A stretch of 41,909 nt of DNA, from contig JAGRMP010000037.1 in assembly GCA_020441225.1 (NCBI GenBank), forward strand, positions 1 to 41,909, given 5' to 3'. Each line of letters begins with the position of its first letter. Position 1 is the stretch's first letter. Below the pieces are notes generated by a model. That model was not told the origin of the DNA. It saw only the letters and a list, made by a program, of their open reading frames with translations, and did no database searches. Shown one piece after another: positions 1 to 7,446 of this stretch. Source of the DNA: Maritimibacter sp. Its GTDB lineage: Bacteria; Pseudomonadota; Alphaproteobacteria; Rhodobacterales; Rhodobacteraceae. The translations under genes were made by a program, and so were the position numbers.

Positions 1-118
1 CAAGGCAGCAGCCGCAGCCGTTGGTTTTGAACACCTCGATCGGTGTTTCCTCGGCGAGCGCTCTGGAAACGGGAAAAATGGAAAGGGCGAATGACAGCAC
101 GTAAATGGGTGTCTTCAA
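1..118 (-). CDS. DUF411 metal-binding protein, N-terminal part (runs off window edge)
   Basis: Only the first 39 codons are inside the window. Translation from a TTG start (118-116) gives a signal peptide ending in an A-L-A motif, then a mature start that reaches the NGCGCC motif typical of DUF411 periplasmic metal-binding proteins. The same C-x-C-C motif occurs in the complete DUF411 protein at 28,720. The only upstream in-frame codons are ACC and the TGA that ends the M23 gene, so TTG (or a GTG six codons later) must be the start. The gene follows the M23 gene by three bases and is the last visible gene of the minus-strand SCO/Dsb operon. DUF411 proteins are common in copper and heavy-metal clusters; their biochemical role is poorly defined. 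The rest of the gene lies to the left of the window. Confidence 0.75.
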   Translation of the reverse strand, partial: MKTPIYVLSFALSIFPVSRALAEETPIEVFKTNGCGCCL

Positions 119-121
119 GGT

Positions 122-1501
122 TCATAGCCTTTCAGTTGGATCGTCGACGCGGGTCTGTGCCAATTCCTGTTCAATGCGCGCTCGCACTTCGGCCAGTCGA
201 TCGAGAGCCGCATTGTCGTCCCGGGCGCTGTTTGCGATCTGGGCAAAAGGTGTCTCGCCCAAAGGATCCGTTGGCCGGCCGTCAACGAGCACTTCGTAGT
301 GCAAGTTGGGGGCGGTGGTGGTCCCGGTTTCACCAACCCGACCGATCAGATCGCCGGCGGTTACTGGCCGGCCTTCCGAGACTCCCTCGGGAACCGCACT
401 GAGATGTGCGTAGCGAGTGAGGATGTCTGCGCCATGTGCAATCTCGACCACCCGTCCGTATCCATTGCGCCATCCTATGAAAGCAACCCGTCCAGGGGCC
501 GTGGCTTGGACCGGCGTTCCGAGAGGAGCCGCGAAGTCCACGCCGGTATGCATGCGCATATCGTCGAACACAGGGTGCTTCCGGCGGCCAAAAACCGAAC
601 TGAGGCGCGCCCCTGCAACGGGCTGGGAGAAGACGCGAAGCACTTCGCCATCCATGTAGATGGTGGCCTGACCGCTCCCGTCGTTCGGCCAGATAACTTC
701 GTAGAGTGCGTCTTTCAGATCCAACGCCGCGAATGCGATCTCTGGCTCGCCGACGATATCGCCCCGGACTCTCGCCTCACGCCACAAGAGTCGCAGTGTC
801 TCGCCGCCCTTCAATTCGCGCCGAAAATTCACCGTACCGCCAAGCATCTGCGCCAGGTCCACTGCGAAACGAGCGGGCATGCCTGACTTCTGGAGGGCCG
901 AATAAACCGAGCTGTCGATGACAGCCTGCCCAGCGAGCGTCACGATCTCCGGATCGGGCGTGACGACACGGGTCGACGGCCGTTCCCCGAAGACGGCCTC
1001 GATCCTTACACCCTCATCGATGTCGAGCGCGACTGTGTACGGACGACCCTCAGGGGTCGATACAACTTCGATCTCGTGTCCGGGGCGCAGATGTCGAAGA
1101 TCGAATTCCGCGCCCAGGGCCAGTGCGACTTCCGAGCGGTCGGTGGCTTCGAGGCCGGCTTCCGCCAAGACCGCGTCGAGGGTATCGCCAGAGGCGATCT
1201 TGCGCGACCAACTGGAGAGTTGCGGCTTGGCGGCTGCCAAGGCAATGCTTGTGTCGGCACTCGTTGTTTCCGGGGGTGCCGGAGGTCTGCGCATGGTTGT
1301 TGGTTCAGGACGGGCGCCGGCAACGTTGATCTCCGGCAATCCGGTCAACTGCGGCATTGCCAAGGGGGCGGGTGCCCAGGAACCGGCCGCTGCGAGAGCT
1401 GGCGGCAAAGGCTCATTCGGCACGGCGCTTGTGAGGCCCACCGCCGCAATGGAAGCACCGCCCGCAAAGATGCGTGCCAAAGCCCAGAATTTCCCCCTCA
1501 C
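122..1501 (-). CDS. M23 family peptidoglycan metallopeptidase with altered HxH motif
   Basis: A 459-residue exported cell-wall hydrolase. An N-terminal signal or anchor region is followed by a proline-rich linker, a LysM/OapA-like segment (about residues 100-148), and a C-terminal LytM/M23 domain (about 297-420). The zinc motif HTGVD is at H318-D322 and the second catalytic His is in YAHL (H366). The usual HxH motif reads N399-L400-H401: the zinc ligand H401 is kept but the first His, normally catalytic, is Asn. The start is GTG, preceded by a GGAGGGAG ribosome site and overlapping the upstream SCO stop as GTGA. M23 enzymes cut peptidoglycan cross-bridges; with the Asn change this one may be weakened, specialised, or a regulator of other hydrolases. 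Its place in a SCO/Dsb/copper-chaperone operon points to an envelope role under metal stress. Confidence 0.88.
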   Translation of the reverse strand: MRGKFWALARIFAGGASIAAVGLTSAVPNEPLPPALAAAGSWAPAPLAMPQLTGLPEINVAGARPEPTTMRRPPAPPETTSADTSIALAAAKPQLSSWSRKIASGDTLDAVLAEAGLEATDRSEVALALGAEFDLRHLRPGHEIEVVSTPEGRPYTVALDIDEGVRIEAVFGERPSTRVVTPDPEIVTLAGQAVIDSSVYSALQKSGMPARFAVDLAQMLGGTVNFRRELKGGETLRLLWREARVRGDIVGEPEIAFAALDLKDALYEVIWPNDGSGQATIYMDGEVLRVFSQPVAGARLSSVFGRRKHPVFDDMRMHTGVDFAAPLGTPVQATAPGRVAFIGWRNGYGRVVEIAHGADILTRYAHLSAVPEGVSEGRPVTAGDLIGRVGETGTTTAPNLHYEVLVDGRPTDPLGETPFAQIANSARDDNAALDRLAEVRARIEQELAQTRVDDPTERL

Positions 1502-2124
1502 GTCGCTCCCTCCGTTGCTGTTCGTATCGCGCGGCGGATTTTTGGAACCGCGAACTCGCGCGGCTCGTGAAAGTCTATCGTGCTCACAAATCTTCCTTTT
1601 GCGTCGAACAGGAAGACGCTTGCCGTGTGGTTCATCGTGTAGTCTCCACCGTCCGTGGGCACCTTCGCGTATGTGACGCGGAACCCTTCAGCGGCGCGGG
1701 CAATCTGGGCGCGGGTGCTCGTCCAGCCCCGAATCCGCCGGTGGAAATAGCCGACATATTCGGCCATCGCCTCGACACTGTCGCGTTCGGGATCGACAGT
1801 TACGAAAACGACGTTCAGCCTTTCGGCTTCCGCTCCAAGATCGTCGAGCCAGCTGGAGATATCGGCGAGCGTGGTCGGGCAGACATCCGGGCAATGGGTG
1901 AAGCCGAAGAACACCATGGACGAACGGCCGATGAGCGCCAAAGGACCCACCTCGCTGCCGTCGTGATCGGTCAGGCTGAAATCCATCGCGGACAAGGCGA
2001 GCGGAAGCGGCCCTGCCGACACAGGCGCTCCGGGTCCGTCCACCCGCCACCAGCCGACGACAAGCGTCAGCCCAAGCGCGCCGATGCCGGCCACGAACCA
2101 CCCGACCGGGTGTCGTCGACGCAT
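1498..2124 (-). CDS. SCO1/SenC family copper chaperone/thiol protein (first copy)
   Basis: A 208-residue protein with one N-terminal membrane anchor and a thioredoxin-like SCO domain. The copper site is intact: C78-P-D-V-C82 within FGFTHCPDVCPTTL, and the distal His (H166) in YTMNHT. SCO proteins bind copper in the periplasm and deliver it to, or reduce thiols of, the CuA site of cytochrome oxidase; some paralogues act in redox or copper-stress roles instead. Here no oxidase subunit gene is nearby, and the neighbours are a PCu(A)C chaperone (stop/start overlap TGATG) and an M23 peptidase (GTGA). A second SCO gene opens the same operon, so this is a paralogue pair in one transcript. An alternative role as a thiol-disulfide reductase cannot be excluded. 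Confidence 0.92.
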   Translation of the reverse strand: MRRRHPVGWFVAGIGALGLTLVVGWWRVDGPGAPVSAGPLPLALSAMDFSLTDHDGSEVGPLALIGRSSMVFFGFTHCPDVCPTTLADISSWLDDLGAEAERLNVVFVTVDPERDSVEAMAEYVGYFHRRIRGWTSTRAQIARAAEGFRVTYAKVPTDGGDYTMNHTASVFLFDAKGRFVSTIDFHEPREFAVPKIRRAIRTATEGAT

Positions 2125-2588
2125 CAGCCTTCTGGTCCACGAGCGGCGAATCCGAGGATCGGGACCTCAATCGTCTTTTCGCCACCATCGAAGAAAACCA
2201 ACGTCAGGGCGTAGCTCTCGCCTTCGATCATCGGTCTCGTCAGCCGCATCAGCATGACGTGCAGGCCGCCGGGGTTAAGTGTTACGGTCTCGCCCGGGGC
2301 GATTTCAATCTCGCCGGCCGGGGACATGGAACTGACGCCGTTCGCATCGGTTACGGTGCGATGGACTTCCGGCATCATGGCGATGTCCGTCCTGAGGCCG
2401 ATCAGAGTCACAGCTTCATCACCGGCGTTGCGGATATCCAGATAGGCGACGCCGGGGCGGCTCGTTCCGGTGGATGCCCTCGACCATGCGTTCTCGACGA
2501 TCACGTCCTGCGGCCCTGCAATGGCCGCTGCTGCGAACCAGACCGGAAGGAGCAGGCTCGCCAGGAAAGTGCGGAACAACAGCTGCAT
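2124..2588 (-). CDS. PCu(A)C family periplasmic copper chaperone
   Basis: A 154-residue exported protein of the PCu(A)C (DUF461) family. It carries the Cu(I) ligand set H(M)-x10-M-x21-HxM: the MMPEVH segment, a Met in SSMSP, and LHVML near residue 120. The family takes Cu(I) in the periplasm and passes it to SCO or the CuA site. I place the start at the ATG at 2588, because GAGGAG lies about nine bases before it and a signal peptide with a hydrophobic core ending near AAIAG follows directly; an in-frame ATG 30 bases upstream has no such site. The stop overlaps the following SCO start. A PCu(A)C and SCO pair in one operon fits direct copper hand-over. Confidence 0.9.
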   Translation of the reverse strand: MQLLFRTFLASLLLPVWFAAAAIAGPQDVIVENAWSRASTGTSRPGVAYLDIRNAGDEAVTLIGLRTDIAMMPEVHRTVTDANGVSSMSPAGEIEIAPGETVTLNPGGLHVMLMRLTRPMIEGESYALTLVFFDGGEKTIEVPILGFAARGPEG

Positions 2589-2635
2589 GTTTCTTTTCAC
2601 TCCTCGGCGTTGTGACATATACGGGATTAGGATGC

Positions 2636-3295
2636 TCAGCCGCGTGAGGCCGTGACTTCTGCGGCGACCAGGGCACGCAACTCGGCCTCTCCGAAGGGAT
2701 CAAGGGGTTTGCCATTCACGAAGAAAGTTGGCGTCTGGCGCACACCAACGGCTTCCACATCTGCCTTGTCCTGATTGAAGATGGCAATGACGTCAGGCAT
2801 CTTCATCTGGTTGACGGCTACGTCCAGGTCGAGACCTGCGGCCGCCGCGACGGTGCCAATCTGTTGAATGCTTGGCGCACCATGTGCCGCCCAGACATTC
2901 TGATTAGCATACAGCGCCTCAAGCACCGGCTCGAATACGCCCTGGATGCGCGCAGCCTCCAACACCTTGATGGCTGTCTCGGATGGCAACCCGTGAAATG
3001 GCGTGTAGCGCAGGACGACACGCACGTCTTCAGGGTATTGCGCCATGATATCCTTGACGATTGGATGAAAGGCGCTGCACGCCTCACAGGCCGGGTCCAT
3101 GAATTCCACGATGGTGACCGGCGCCTCGTCGGGGCCGAAACTCGGGGAATAGGGGCGCTCGAGAATTGCCAAGATATCTGGTGCAACCACGCCTGGGTTC
3201 GCGCCCGCATCCGGCCGCGTCACCCACCAGGTTGCGGCGCCAAAAGCGCCGAGCGCCACCGCGCCTGTTCCAAGGACAAGGGCTCTTCTATTCAT
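2636..3295 (-). CDS. DsbA-like periplasmic thiol oxidoreductase
   Basis: A 219-residue exported protein with a hydrophobic N-terminus (GTGAVALGAFGAATWW) and a DsbA/thioredoxin fold. The active site is C70-E-A-C73 in FMDPACEACSAFHP. The cis-Pro loop is visible as QTPTFFVNG near residue 190. The CEAC dipeptide differs from the CPHC of E. coli DsbA and is seen in DsbA-like/BdbD thioredoxin_4 proteins. It overlaps the preceding dsbB gene as ATGA, so the two form an oxidant pair: DsbB reoxidises this protein with quinone. The pair is a second set beside whatever the chromosome carries, and could repair or oxidise thiols of periplasmic proteins when copper mis-oxidises them. Confidence 0.88.
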   Translation of the reverse strand: MNRRALVLGTGAVALGAFGAATWWVTRPDAGANPGVVAPDILAILERPYSPSFGPDEAPVTIVEFMDPACEACSAFHPIVKDIMAQYPEDVRVVLRYTPFHGLPSETAIKVLEAARIQGVFEPVLEALYANQNVWAAHGAPSIQQIGTVAAAAGLDLDVAVNQMKMPDVIAIFNQDKADVEAVGVRQTPTFFVNGKPLDPFGEAELRALVAAEVTASRG

Positions 3296-3717
3296 CGTTC
3301 AGTCTCCGGTCGTGCCGCCGCAAGAAGCGCACCAATCAGCGCAAATGCAGCAATGGAAAGAAGCGGGATCGGGATACCAAGGAAGACCTGGTTTTCGTCA
3401 GTACAGGACGGGCCTGTTTCACGGCAGGGCTGAATGCCTTCCGGGATGATCCCGGTATAGAGCCCAAGATGCCAAAGCCCGATGGCGCCCCCCAATACGG
3501 CCAATGGGAGCGCATAGACGCGGATGCCTAAATCCGAGCGCCAGGCGGCCACCCCAAGTATGACGGCGAGCGGGAACATGAAGGCGCGTTGATACCAGCA
3601 CAGGACGCAAGGCGTCTGCCCCAGCACTTCGCCGATGAACAGCACACTCAGCGTTGAAATCAACGCCATCGTCCACGCTGCGAAAAGGGCGGTTTCGCCG
3701 CCCAAGCGAATGTTCAT
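3292..3717 (-). CDS. DsbB family disulfide bond formation protein
   Basis: A 141-residue inner-membrane protein with four predicted membrane helices. Both redox pairs of the family are present: C37-V-L-C40 (TPCVLCWYQR) in the first periplasmic stretch and C98/C105 in the second. DsbB oxidises DsbA and passes electrons to quinone. The length is shorter than E. coli DsbB and resembles BdbC-type proteins. It overlaps both neighbours by ATGA (SCO upstream, DsbA downstream), which implies translational coupling with its likely partner DsbA. Confidence 0.9.
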   Translation of the reverse strand: MNIRLGGETALFAAWTMALISTLSVLFIGEVLGQTPCVLCWYQRAFMFPLAVILGVAAWRSDLGIRVYALPLAVLGGAIGLWHLGLYTGIIPEGIQPCRETGPSCTDENQVFLGIPIPLLSIAAFALIGALLAAARPETER

Positions 3718-4334
3718 TGGTTCATCAACTCCCTCAGGTTGGTCAAGATTTCTTCGGCCGGCGTTCCGTATTGCCAGGAGGTGACATAACGCGCATCGGG
3801 TCCAAACAGGAACAGTTGCGACGAATGCCCCATCGTGTAGCCGCCCGACGCCGAGGCCTCATCGATCTTCTCGTAGTAAATGTGAAAGCCTTCTGCCGTC
3901 TGCTCGATCTGCTCGGGTGTTCCGGTGAGTCCGATGATGTCGGCGCCGAAAAGCGGCACGAAATCTGCGAGGACTTGCGGCGTATCGCGGTCGGGATCGA
4001 TCGAAACGAAGAGCGGCTGGACCTTGTCGGCATCCTTGCCGAGACCGATCATGACGGCCGCGACCTCAGCCAGGGTCGTGGGGCAGACGTCCGGACAGTT
4101 TGCGAAGCCGAAAAACACGAGCTGCCATTTGCCTGAGAAATCGCGCTCTGTGCGGACCATGCCGTTGTGGTCGGTCAGCTCGAAATGGGCGAGGAATTCG
4201 GTTTCCCTTGCGGCACGCGAAAGGTCACCGCGGTAGTCCGTCCAGAGCACAAGCCCCATGAACGCTGCTGTAGCCAGCCCGGCGAGCGCCCAAAGTATCT
4301 TTCGAGGAAGAGCAAGATTCAACGCGCACCGCAC
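3714..4334 (-). CDS. SCO1/SenC family protein, first gene of the operon (second SCO copy)
   Basis: A 206-residue membrane-anchored SCO protein with an N-terminal helix (residues 12-31) and the copper motif C80-P-D-V-C84 (FANCPDVCPTTL) plus distal His H170 in YTMGHS. It differs clearly from the SCO at 1,498-2,124, so it is not a recent duplicate. The start is uncertain: GTG at 4334 has only a weak ribosome site, but it lies just inside the predicted transcript of the MerR-type promoter at 4359-4389, giving a leader of roughly 18 bases. A TTG a few codons on is possible. It leads the operon SCO-DsbB-DsbA-PCu(A)C-SCO-M23-DUF411. Confidence 0.9.
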   Translation of the reverse strand: MRCALNLALPRKILWALAGLATAAFMGLVLWTDYRGDLSRAARETEFLAHFELTDHNGMVRTERDFSGKWQLVFFGFANCPDVCPTTLAEVAAVMIGLGKDADKVQPLFVSIDPDRDTPQVLADFVPLFGADIIGLTGTPEQIEQTAEGFHIYYEKIDEASASGGYTMGHSSQLFLFGPDARYVTSWQYGTPAEEILTNLRELMNQ

Positions 4335-4358
4335 TTGTTTGGTTAAGGACCTGTCGCA

Positions 4359-4389
4359 GCGTTACATCCTCAAGCCACTGGAGGTTCAA
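4359..4389 (-). promoter_or_regulatory. MerR-type promoter/operator of the SCO-Dsb operon
   Basis: On the minus strand a -35 TTGAAC (4389-4384) and a -10-like TAACGC (4364-4359) are separated by 19 bp, the stretched spacing characteristic of MerR-regulated promoters. Between them lies an imperfect inverted repeat, AACCTCcAGTGGCTtGAGGaT (4386-4366). Its centre AGTGGCT and arms resemble CadR/PbrR-class operators rather than CueR operators. The divergent merR gene starts 108 bp away. I infer that MerR twists this promoter to activate the operon. Confidence 0.65.
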
Positions 4390-4497
4390 GCCGTTTTTTG
4401 AGCGGAAAACGTGGCTCACGGATCTTTGACCAAGGAGAGACGCTTGCATGCCAGCCGACTCAAACCTACCAAAGCTGTATGTTCAAAGGAGGGATCA

Positions 4498-4926
4498 ATG
4501 CTGACGATCGGAAATCTGGCAAAGAAGACCGGGACCAAGGTGCAAACGATCCGATACTATGAGCAGATCGGTCTCATGCCCGAACCAGGTCGCACGGCCG
4601 GCGGCCAGCGGCGCTATGGCGACAGGGAATTGGATCGCCTGGCTTTCATCCGCCATTCCCGCCAACTCGGCTTTCCGCTTGACGCCATTCGGGAACTCCT
4701 GGATCTGAGCGACCAACCCGACCGGCCATGTGAAGAGGCAAACGAGATCGCGTATCGCCAATTACAGCAGGTAGAAAAGCGTATCGCGCGCCTCGAAGCA
4801 CTACGCACCGAACTCGGGCGGATGGTTCACGAGTGCAGCGGTGGCCGAACGGCCGATTGTCGCGTGCTCGAAGTCCTGCGTGACCACTCCGAATGCTTGA
4901 CGGACCATGAAAAGATCGGGGCATAG
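4498..4926 (+). CDS. MerR family metal-responsive regulator (divalent-metal type cysteines)
   Basis: A 142-residue MerR-family activator. It has an N-terminal winged helix (IGNLAKKTGTKVQTIRYYEQ) with the RYYE signature, a long dimerisation helix (about 80-110), and a metal-binding loop. The ATG at 4498 is chosen because a near-perfect AAAGGAGG lies seven bases upstream. Cysteines are C78, C113, C121 and C133. In ZntR, CadR and PbrR the position around 78 is Cys, whereas CueR-type Cu(I) sensors have Ser there. The sequence therefore suggests a divalent-metal (Pb/Cd/Zn-like) sensor or one of altered specificity, even though the operon it faces handles copper. The true ligand is unknown. Confidence 0.88.
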   Translation: MLTIGNLAKKTGTKVQTIRYYEQIGLMPEPGRTAGGQRRYGDRELDRLAFIRHSRQLGFPLDAIRELLDLSDQPDRPCEEANEIAYRQLQQVEKRIARLEALRTELGRMVHECSGGRTADCRVLEVLRDHSECLTDHEKIGA

Positions 4927-5298
4927 CCCGGCGTTCCTATCTTCGGTCGCGGCCGTCATGTGTGGATGCCCCCTGCGGCTCAAGATGCGGGATTGGTGGT
5001 TCGGCGGTTGTCGGTGCGGTCATGTGTCCGGCCTTGATAGGTGCGGCCGGATCGACCCCGGGCCCCGACGAGATGCGCTGTGCGAGTGCCCGATCAAAAT
5101 GGCGCGCTCGGGCGCGCGTTGAAAGACACGATGTCACTTGCGAACGGCATGAAGATCCTTCGCTCTTCTCACCTCTGTGGCACCTTCCCCTGCCGTTGAC
5201 CGGCCTTTCGGTCGGCTTTGAGTTCACGTGGAAGTCTCAGCCGGGCGATACGTTCCACGCGGACCAAGATGGACTCGCCCGGGTTTGGTGGAGAGCGA
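4927..5298 (+). other. Non-coding/degenerate stretch between merR and IS remnant
   Basis: No convincing gene. The frames are short, mutually inconsistent and lack ribosome sites. A 7-bp inverted repeat (CGTGGAA ... TTCCACG, about 5226-5260) and the bases just after the transposase stop resemble IS terminal sequence. This is probably debris left by IS3-type insertion. Confidence 0.4.
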
Positions 5299-5475
5299 TT
5301 AGCACACTTCGTGAGCCTTTCTCTCGAAGGCAATCGGGCTCTGGAAACCGAGTGACGAGTGTCGCCTGACGGGATATTGGAACCCGTCGATGTATCTGGC
5401 GATGGCGTTTTCGGTCTGTTGCCGGGTTTGCCGGGCGATCGGCCAGATCAGCTCCGACTTGATGGACTTGAAGAA
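5299..5475 (-). pseudogene. IS3-family transposase (OrfB) C-terminal remnant
   Basis: The minus strand encodes FFKSIKSELIWPIARQ, continuing through ARYIDGF and ending with RRHSSLGFQSPIAFERK before a TAA (5301-5299). This is the conserved C-terminal end of IS3-family OrfB (rve integrase core), including the glutamate-bearing end region and the R-R-H-S-x-L-G signature. Everything upstream that should hold the catalytic DD residues is missing. The reading frame stays open back to about 5658 but encodes unrelated residues with no start codon, so the element is truncated or fused to foreign sequence. It marks past transposition between the merR region and the ATPase region. Confidence 0.8.
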
Positions 5476-5816
5476 GGTCCCTTCAGTATCGATCAGGGCG
5501 AAGCAGCCGTCGAGGAGATCTGCTTGGCCATCGACGTGCTCACGTAAGCACTTCGCGCGTCGGAGGAAGAACGCGTGCCACGTTTTGTCACCGACGAACT
5601 GGGCGGCCTCAATGAATGTGTCTTCGTTTCCTATCGAACCGCCGACAGCGACGAAAGGTTAGCCCCGGTCTTGACCAACAGGCGCCAGATCGGTTCGTCC
5701 TCCAAGGCGTTTTCAGCGATGTCCTCGTCGAGGAGGGCGATTTCCTCTGTGAGCCTATCAGTTCGCGGAAATGGCGCGTTATCGCGGCCTGCTCGCCTTG
5801 GGCACCGATTGGCAAC
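5476..5816 (-). other. Degenerate coding-like stretch upstream of the IS3 remnant
   Basis: No intact gene. On the minus strand two overlapping frames look residually protein-like: one ending near 5660 (containing LTEEIALLDEDIAENALEDE) and one open from 5658 to the IS3 fragment (containing TFIEAAQFVGDKTWHAFF). Neither has a start codon or a family I recognise. They are probably pieces of one inactivated gene separated by a frameshift. Confidence 0.35.
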
Positions 5817-6419
5817 TCAGTCAGTCTCGGCCGCGCGCGTATTGTCACGCCGGTTGAGCAGAATTATTGCCGCGATGACGATCACCAATGGGCCTGACAG
5901 CTCGAGGATTCTGTCGGGCCAGTTCCCGCGCGCAACTGCTCTGAGCGGGCCGAGAGAGTTCAGAGTCTCCGCCGCCCGGAACACGATGAAACCCGCCATC
6001 AGGGCCAAACCGAGCAAGGGTAGGGCGGTGCGTCGTAATGTTGGGCGGAGCGCCCACACGAATACCGCACCGCTGCCAAATGCAGACAGCACCAGCACCG
6101 TCAAAATGATGCCTTTGAGTAGATCGGTCTTTTCGAACCAGCTCTGGGTCTGCCCTAAACAGCTTCCGGTGGCCATGATCAACGTCTGCAAGTCTGCCTG
6201 CTTGTTGACCGCCATGATAGCCAGCACGCCGGCCACTGCCGCCCAGAAAGCCCGTTCTTGCCGCCGGGTGGCGGCTGGGACGGGCGCTCGCCGCGCCACT
6301 ACCGCAGCCAGGAAGGCCGCAAAGACGTAGATCGCGACCATGACCCAGCTCAAAAAGTAGGGATCGTTGAAGCCGAGCTGCCAGCGTCCCAGTACGCAGA
6401 CGAAGAAGTTTTCTTGCAT
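5817..6419 (-). CDS. Five-helix inner-membrane protein of unknown function
   Basis: A 200-residue hydrophobic protein with about five membrane segments, around residues 16-40, 58-75, 98-122, 128-150 and 172-192. A loop between helices two and three contains QADLQTLIMATGSC. I know similar proteins from Rhodobacterales genomes, sometimes annotated without support as isopropylmalate isomerase; I do not assign a function. The ATG at 6419 is preferred because CAGGGTGA precedes it; a GTG three codons upstream overlaps that site. It is the last gene of the minus-strand group downstream of the copper ATPase and the ATC-hydrolase-like gene, separated from the latter by 190 bp. A perfect CTCTCC/GGAGAG palindrome (6450-6463) lies in its leader. 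Confidence 0.65.
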   Translation of the reverse strand: MQENFFVCVLGRWQLGFNDPYFLSWVMVAIYVFAAFLAAVVARRAPVPAATRRQERAFWAAVAGVLAIMAVNKQADLQTLIMATGSCLGQTQSWFEKTDLLKGIILTVLVLSAFGSGAVFVWALRPTLRRTALPLLGLALMAGFIVFRAAETLNSLGPLRAVARGNWPDRILELSGPLVIVIAAIILLNRRDNTRAAETD

Positions 6420-6609
6420 TGATGTCACCCTGGTTCTGATAGCGATCCACTCTCCGGGGAGAGGTCGTTTGTGGAAGATGCTTCCGGGGTCTCGCCGTTA
6501 CATCTGTGTCAAAAATTCATTGGTAGTGCATGCAAGTTCGGGGAAACCCGATTGGGTCAGAGATTGTGTCAAGCAAGCCGGCGCACCACCCCTCCGTGAT
6601 CGGGCCAAC

Positions 6610-7419
6610 CTAAACACCCAGACAAGCGCCTGCACGCCAACACATGCCACACTCAGGATCACCCTGCGAAGGTGAGCGTGTCCGGCGGTAGTGCCCCTGG
6701 CAACCGTCTCGGGCGATCCAATCGGCGCTTGGCCAGTCATATGAACACGAACTACGCTTGAAGGCTTCCAAGACTTGCAGGTCGCCCGTCGCTTCGCCAA
6801 GTCGACGGGCGAAAGACAGTGGTGGGCAATTTATGAAACGTGTGAGTATGTCAGGACCCTCGCGCGAAACTTGAACCCGGTATCCGGGTGCACCGGATGG
6901 GTTGAAGGGAAAGACCAGGAGCAAACGGTTGGTCCAGCGAGGGCGACGGCCCGGGTATCGCGTAATCAACCTGATCGGAGCCGAATGGAACGAGAGAAGC
7001 CCGCGATAGGTTTCCCACCCAATATCTGCGACGATGTCGGCAGAAAGGCTGGGCTCTGCGCCGAGCCTGCGCAGGACCCTGTCGGCCGAAACCGTATTGA
7101 TCGCGAGATCCACCATCGGTCGGTTTCCAAAAGATGGCAGGTCGCCGAGCTTCGCCGCCGGGCGGCGAGCCGCCACATCGGTTTCGACATCCGAAAGGAA
7201 CTGTTTGGTTTCATCACCAAGCCAACGGAATTGGCGTTCATCAACATCATTCAACGACCGGCTTGCGAGAATGCGCATGTCTGTCCGATGGACAAAACGT
7301 TTCAACAGGAAACGCGCTATTCGTGTCGGCAGACCGGTGTCTCTCATATCACCGACCATCAGATTCGGTCGCAACGCCGGGATCATACCCGCCCGCCGGC
7401 ACGTGCCCTTGAAGTCCAT
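6610..7419 (-). CDS. L-2-amino-thiazoline-4-carboxylic acid hydrolase-like protein
   Basis: A 269-residue cytoplasmic protein. The middle (DIGWETYRGLLSF, then VFPFNPSGAPGYRVQV) and the end (CPPLSFARRLGE, CSYDWPSADWI, then SQGDPECGMCW) follow the pattern of the ATC hydrolase-like family: a CP motif, a C-x-x-D motif, and a final G-D-x-x-C motif. ATC hydrolase opens a thiazoline ring on the way to L-cysteine in pseudomonads; most relatives have unknown substrates. The last 40 residues are slightly unusual, with an extra Cys pair (C-G-M-C). The ATG at 7419 has GAGAAGG about nine bases upstream and lies 27 bp after the copper ATPase, so the two are co-transcribed. A role in supplying or handling thiols during copper stress is only an inference. 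Confidence 0.6.
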   Translation of the reverse strand: MDFKGTCRRAGMIPALRPNLMVGDMRDTGLPTRIARFLLKRFVHRTDMRILASRSLNDVDERQFRWLGDETKQFLSDVETDVAARRPAAKLGDLPSFGNRPMVDLAINTVSADRVLRRLGAEPSLSADIVADIGWETYRGLLSFHSAPIRLITRYPGRRPRWTNRLLLVFPFNPSGAPGYRVQVSREGPDILTRFINCPPLSFARRLGEATGDLQVLEAFKRSSCSYDWPSADWIARDGCQGHYRRTRSPSQGDPECGMCWRAGACLGV

Positions 7420-7446
7420 TGGCCACGCCCTTCTCCATTCCGTTGG

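Noticed and set aside
118..1676. Long plus-strand frames opposite the M23 and SCO genes
   Set aside because: They are high-GC antisense shadows of well-supported genes on the minus strand.
4962..5369. Plus-strand frame of 135 codons after merR
   Set aside because: Composition looks like a shadow frame, no ribosome site; its right end runs over the IS3 fragment on the opposite strand.
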